Below, piece after piece: positions 4,931 through 7,796 of a stretch of 7,796 nt of DNA. Below the pieces are notes generated by a model. The model did not search any database. It had not been told where the DNA came from and saw only the letters and a list, made by a program, of their open reading frames with translations. A program made the position numbers and the translations under genes. Numbering within the stretch: position 1 is the first letter of the stretch; each line of letters starts with the position of its first letter. This DNA is from an uncultured Pseudomonas sp. (lineage in GTDB: Bacteria; Pseudomonadota; Gammaproteobacteria; Pseudomonadales; Pseudomonadaceae), in assembly GCA_946886875.1 (NCBI GenBank), contig CAMPJN010000172.1, positions 1-7,796 of the forward strand, written 5' to 3'.

Positions 4931-7075
4931 ATGGCACAGGCTCAGACTGAAGAGCGGCTCACCCAGACGCTGTTGGTGGTGGACGACCGCATGACGAATC
5001 TCGAAGCGATGGAGGCCTTGCTCGAGGACGGCGACTGGCGGTTGCGCTGCGTCGATTCGGGCGAGGCGGCCCTGCAATGCCTGCTCGAGGAGGATGTCGG
5101 CCTGGTGCTATTGGATGTGCAGATGCCGCACATGGACGGCTTCGAGGTGGCGCGGCTGATGCGCGGCAACCCGCGCACGCGCTTCACCCCGATCATCTTC
5201 ATCTCGGCGATTGCGCAAACCGAGGAGGCGGTACTCAAAGGCTATGCCTGCGGGGCGGTGGATTTCATGCTCAAGCCGTTCGATGCCAAGGTGTTGCGCC
5301 ATAAGATCCGCTCGCTGCTCGACCACGAACGCAACCGCAACGAGTTGTTGCACCTGACCCAGCAGCTGAGCAGTGCACGGGCCTTCAATGCCTCGGTGCT
5401 GGACAACGCCGCCGAGGGCATCATGGTGGTCGGCGAGGATGGCCTGATCCGCTTCGCCAACCCGGCTATGGCGCAGATGATGCGCTGCGCGGTCGGCGAC
5501 CTGGAAGGCACGGCGATGCTGAGCCATCTGCTCACCCCTAAGGTCGATTGCGAGTGGCGCATGTCCGAGTTCTACCGGCATTGGCGGCGTTATGAAACCT
5601 ATCGGCTGCATGAGGCCAGCCTGTGTGCATTGAACGGAGAGAGCATCCCGGTGGCGTTGTCCTGCTCGCCATTGCCGCGTCAGCAATCGGGAATGGTGGT
5701 GCTGGCCCTCGATATGACCGTGGTACGCAGCCTGCACACCCAGCTCGAATCCCTGGCGATCACCGATGCCCTGACCGGCCTGCTCAATCGGCGTGGCTTC
5801 CACAAGGCCCTGGAAACCGCGATTTCGCGTAGCGAGCGCAGCGGCCAGCGTCTGGCATTGCTTTACCTCGACCTGGACGGCTTCAAGCGGGTCAACGACT
5901 CCCTCGGCCACGGCGCCGGCGATCAATTGCTCAGGCGCGTCGCCGAGCAACTGAAGGCCAGCCTGCGCCCTTACGATGTGCTTGCGCGCATGGGCGGCGA
6001 TGAGTTCACCGCGGTACTAGACGGCCTCAATCATCCCGAGGATGCCGCGCGGGTGGCGGAAAAGCTGATCGAGCAGATATCGGTGCGTTACCACGTCGAT
6101 GATGTGGACGTGACCTTGGGCGTCAGTATCGGCATCGCCTGTTTTCCCGAGTGCGGGCAAACCGTGGAAGGGCTGCTGCGCGCGGCGGATATGGCCATGT
6201 ACGAAGCCAAGCGCGCCGGTCGTCAGCAATATCGCTTCTTCTCGCCGACCATGAACGGCCGCGCACGCTCGCGGCTGATGCTCGAGGAAAGCCTGCGTAC
6301 CGCCATCGATAACGACGACTTCGTGCTGGTCTACCAACCGCAGATCTACCTCGGCAGTGGCCGCCTACGCGGCTTCGAGGCGCTGTTGCGCTGGCAGCAC
6401 CGGGTCGCAGGGGTGGTCGCACCTGGGGTATTCATTCCGCTGTTGGAGGAGACCCGGCTGATCAACCGTCTCGGCAGTTGGATCTTTCGCAGCGGGGTCG
6501 AGCAATGCAAACGCATGAGTCAGCAGTGCGGCCACGACTTGGTGATAAGCCTGAACGTCAGCCCGGTGCAATTCTGCATGCCGCAACTGGTGGACGACCT
6601 GAGCCGGGTACTCGATGAGTTCCAGTTGAACCCCGCGCAGTTGGAAATCGAAGTCACCGAGGGCGCGTTGATGCAGGATTTGCAGACCACCCAGGCGCAG
6701 CTTCTGCAGTTGCGCGCCCTGGGGGTGAAGATCGCCATCGATGATTTCGGCACCGGCTATTCGTCGCTGGCCTACCTGCGCCATTTCGAACTGGACACGC
6801 TGAAGATCGATCGCCTGTTCATCGCCAATATGCTCAGCTCGCCGCGTGACGCTGCAGTGGTCAACACCATCATCGATCTGGGCCGCAACCTGGGCCTCGA
6901 GGTCATCGCCGAAGGGGTGGAAACCCAGGCTCAGCGCGATTGGTTGACCCAGCACGGCTGCGCGATCATGCAGGGTTTCCTGGTGGCGCCTGGCCTGAAC
7001 GTCGAACAGGCCGAGGCGTTTCCACTGCAGCTCGATTGGGACGACCTGCCAAGCCTGGGATCGCCCGCCGAGTAG
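4931..7075 (+). CDS. Response regulator REC-PAS-GGDEF-EAL, c-di-GMP cyclase/phosphodiesterase
   Basis: A soluble 714-residue protein that should make or break cyclic di-GMP under control of phosphorylation. The receiver (about 13-130) has D18-D19, phospho-acceptor D62 in LLDVQMPHMDGF, and K115 in MLKPF. A PAS domain follows (about 150-270, EGIMVV...G.IRFANPA). The GGDEF domain (about 273-440) starts with ITDALTGLLNRRGF and has an exact GGDEF at 355-359. RPYD at 346-349 lies five residues upstream, the correct spacing for the product-binding inhibitory site. The EAL domain (about 450-700) has EALLRW (E483), N542, ExTE (E574, E577), the DDFGTG pair D604-D605, K625, E661 in AEGVET, and Q681. All known catalytic and metal-binding residues I can place are present in both domains. 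It has no membrane segment. It lies 160 bp behind the hybrid kinase on the same strand, so that kinase is its likely phosphate donor (inference). Net activity cannot be read from sequence. Confidence 0.95.
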   Translation: MAQAQTEERLTQTLLVVDDRMTNLEAMEALLEDGDWRLRCVDSGEAALQCLLEEDVGLVLLDVQMPHMDGFEVARLMRGNPRTRFTPIIFISAIAQTEEAVLKGYACGAVDFMLKPFDAKVLRHKIRSLLDHERNRNELLHLTQQLSSARAFNASVLDNAAEGIMVVGEDGLIRFANPAMAQMMRCAVGDLEGTAMLSHLLTPKVDCEWRMSEFYRHWRRYETYRLHEASLCALNGESIPVALSCSPLPRQQSGMVVLALDMTVVRSLHTQLESLAITDALTGLLNRRGFHKALETAISRSERSGQRLALLYLDLDGFKRVNDSLGHGAGDQLLRRVAEQLKASLRPYDVLARMGGDEFTAVLDGLNHPEDAARVAEKLIEQISVRYHVDDVDVTLGVSIGIACFPECGQTVEGLLRAADMAMYEAKRAGRQQYRFFSPTMNGRARSRLMLEESLRTAIDNDDFVLVYQPQIYLGSGRLRGFEALLRWQHRVAGVVAPGVFIPLLEETRLINRLGSWIFRSGVEQCKRMSQQCGHDLVISLNVSPVQFCMPQLVDDLSRVLDEFQLNPAQLEIEVTEGALMQDLQTTQAQLLQLRALGVKIAIDDFGTGYSSLAYLRHFELDTLKIDRLFIANMLSSPRDAAVVNTIIDLGRNLGLEVIAEGVETQAQRDWLTQHGCAIMQGFLVAPGLNVEQAEAFPLQLDWDDLPSLGSPAE

Positions 7076-7087
7076 CCGCACCTATCC

Positions 7088-7110
7088 GTAGGAGCGGCCT
7101 TGGCCGCGAT
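7088..7110. repeat. Pseudomonas REP-like palindrome
   Basis: GTAGGAGCGGCC followed by TTGGCCGCGAT contains the stem GCGGCC (7094-7099) / GGCCGC (7102-7107). The form GTAGGAGCGG...CCGCGAT is the typical core of the REP palindromes found many times between genes of Pseudomonas species. It lies 12 bases after the stop of the GGDEF-EAL gene, between two convergent genes, a usual position for REPs. Only one copy is present in the window, so the repeat status rests on recall of the family. Confidence 0.75.
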
Positions 7111-7128
7111 GAGTGCGACACATGCAGA

Positions 7129-7195
7129 CCGGATAAGCCTTGGCGCAATCCGGGCAGCGGTGTTCGCCACAGCAGCGATCTCGGATTGCATCCGG
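7129..7195. repeat. Two CCGGAT..ATCCGG palindromes between convergent genes
   Basis: Hairpin A pairs CCGGAT (7129-7134) with ATCCGG (7148-7153), with an inner GCC/GGC stem (7137-7144). Hairpin B pairs CGGAT (7182-7186) with ATCCG (7190-7194) around TGC. Both belong to the 'cggat...atccggg' type of short intergenic palindrome common in several Pseudomonas genomes (recall). With the REP just upstream they fill the gap between the two convergent genes and may slow exonucleases or polymerases arriving from either side. Neither is followed by a T tract on the plus strand, so a strict intrinsic terminator is not supported. Confidence 0.55.
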
Positions 7196-7200
7196 GATAA

Positions 7201-7210
7201 AAGGCGCCTT
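7201..7210. other. 10-bp perfect palindrome at the acyltransferase stop codon
   Basis: AAGGCGCCTT is its own reverse complement and shares base 7210 with the TGA of the minus-strand gene. Read on the minus strand it runs into TTTTAT. It has no loop and so would not form a normal terminator hairpin. It could be a binding site or chance. Confidence 0.3.
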
Positions 7211-7796
7211 CAGTCCCTGTCCCTGCGACCCGGAAAGCGCTGCTTCAATTCGCTCAATTCGGCATCTTTCTCCAGCCATAGCTGGTTGACCCACTGCTGG
7301 AACTGCAAGCGATAAGCTTCGTCCTGGTCGTAATTCTTGCCGACGAATTGCGCTGGAATCGGCAGTTCCTTGAAGCGCACCACTATCTCATCGACGTTAC
7401 CGCTGAGGATGTCCCAGAAGCCGGGATTGCCCTGCGGATAATGGATGGTGACGTTGACGATGCTGTGCAATTGCTCGCCCATGGCGTCGAGAACGAAGGC
7501 TATGCCGCCGGCTTTGGGTTTGAGCAGGTGCTTGAATGGCGATTGCTGGGCGGCGTGCTTGGCCGGGGTGAGACGGGTGCCTTCGAGGAAATTGAAGATG
7601 CCCACCGAGGTCTGGCTGAACTTGGCGCAGGTGCGGCGGGTGGTCTGCAGATCCTTACCTTTCTTCTCCGGGTGCTTGGCCAGGTAGGCCTTGGAGTAGC
7701 GCTTCATGAATGGGAAGCCCAGCGCCCACCAGCACAAACCTATCACCGGCACCCAGATCAGCTCCTGCTTGAGGAAGAACTTCAACGGCCGCACGC
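7210..7796 (-). CDS. yihG: YihG-like PlsC-family acyltransferase, C-terminal part
   Basis: About 195 codons are visible; the N-terminal third lies beyond the window end, and the first visible GTG is internal, not the start. The stop TGA is at 7212-7210. The family transfers acyl chains to lysophospholipids (lysophosphatidate acyltransferases) at the inner membrane. Visible signatures are a KFFLKQELIWVPVIG block with a hydrophobic stretch, PFMKRYSKAYL, then GKDLQTTRRTC, the FLEGTR substrate-binding motif (7590-7573), and KPKAGGIAFVLDAMG. The order and wording match E. coli YihG as I remember it, down to the FQQWVNQLWLEKD tail. The catalytic NHxxxxD motif should lie just upstream, off the window, so activity cannot be judged. 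It is convergent with the c-di-GMP gene and probably unrelated to it. Confidence 0.88.
   Translation of the reverse strand, partial: VRPLKFFLKQELIWVPVIGLCWWALGFPFMKRYSKAYLAKHPEKKGKDLQTTRRTCAKFSQTSVGIFNFLEGTRLTPAKHAAQQSPFKHLLKPKAGGIAFVLDAMGEQLHSIVNVTIHYPQGNPGFWDILSGNVDEIVVRFKELPIPAQFVGKNYDQDEAYRLQFQQWVNQLWLEKDAELSELKQRFPGRRDRD

Overview
The window is GC-rich, densely coding DNA that looks like a Pseudomonas chromosome. Three things suggest this: a short GTAGGAGCGGCC..GGCCGC palindrome of the kind scattered between Pseudomonas genes, an OmpA/YiaD-like lipoprotein tail, and a YihG-type acyltransferase. The species is not determinable by reading alone; the genus call is inference from these features and from codon style.

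Layout. Positions 1-329 hold the C-terminal part of an OmpA-family outer-membrane protein, closed by a clean rho-independent terminator (353-381). Positions 330-621 are non-coding. They carry a possible sigma-54 promoter (401-417) and a 106-bp imperfect inverted repeat (443-548) that resembles a small non-autonomous mobile element or a structured leader. Positions 622-4770 encode a 1382-residue membrane hybrid histidine kinase: TM - CHASE - TM - three PAS - HisKA - HATPase - three receivers. A 160-bp gap with a stem-loop (4851-4885) and no obvious terminator leads to 4931-7075, a 714-residue receiver-PAS-GGDEF-EAL protein. A 134-bp gap packed with short palindromes separates it from a convergent YihG-like acyltransferase on the minus strand (7210-7796), which is cut by the window end.

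How it fits together. The two large genes read as one signalling unit. A periplasmic CHASE sensor and cytoplasmic PAS sensors control a phosphorelay, whose output could be the receiver of the downstream cyclic-di-GMP enzyme. The enzyme keeps all recognisable catalytic residues of both the cyclase (GGDEF, with an RxxD inhibitory site) and the phosphodiesterase (EAL), so it may be bifunctional.

The most interesting points are in the kinase. PAS2 and PAS3 are a recent tandem duplication, about 80% identical in protein and with a 54-nt stretch identical in DNA. Both copies align, from memory, with the haem-binding PAS of FixL, including a His at the position of its haem ligand, which suggests a testable haem or gas-sensing input to c-di-GMP. 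The middle receiver has lost its acidic pair and looks like a pseudo-receiver. No HPt domain is visible in the window, so the route of the phosphate is open. No wholly new kind of system is apparent; the novelty is in the domain combination.
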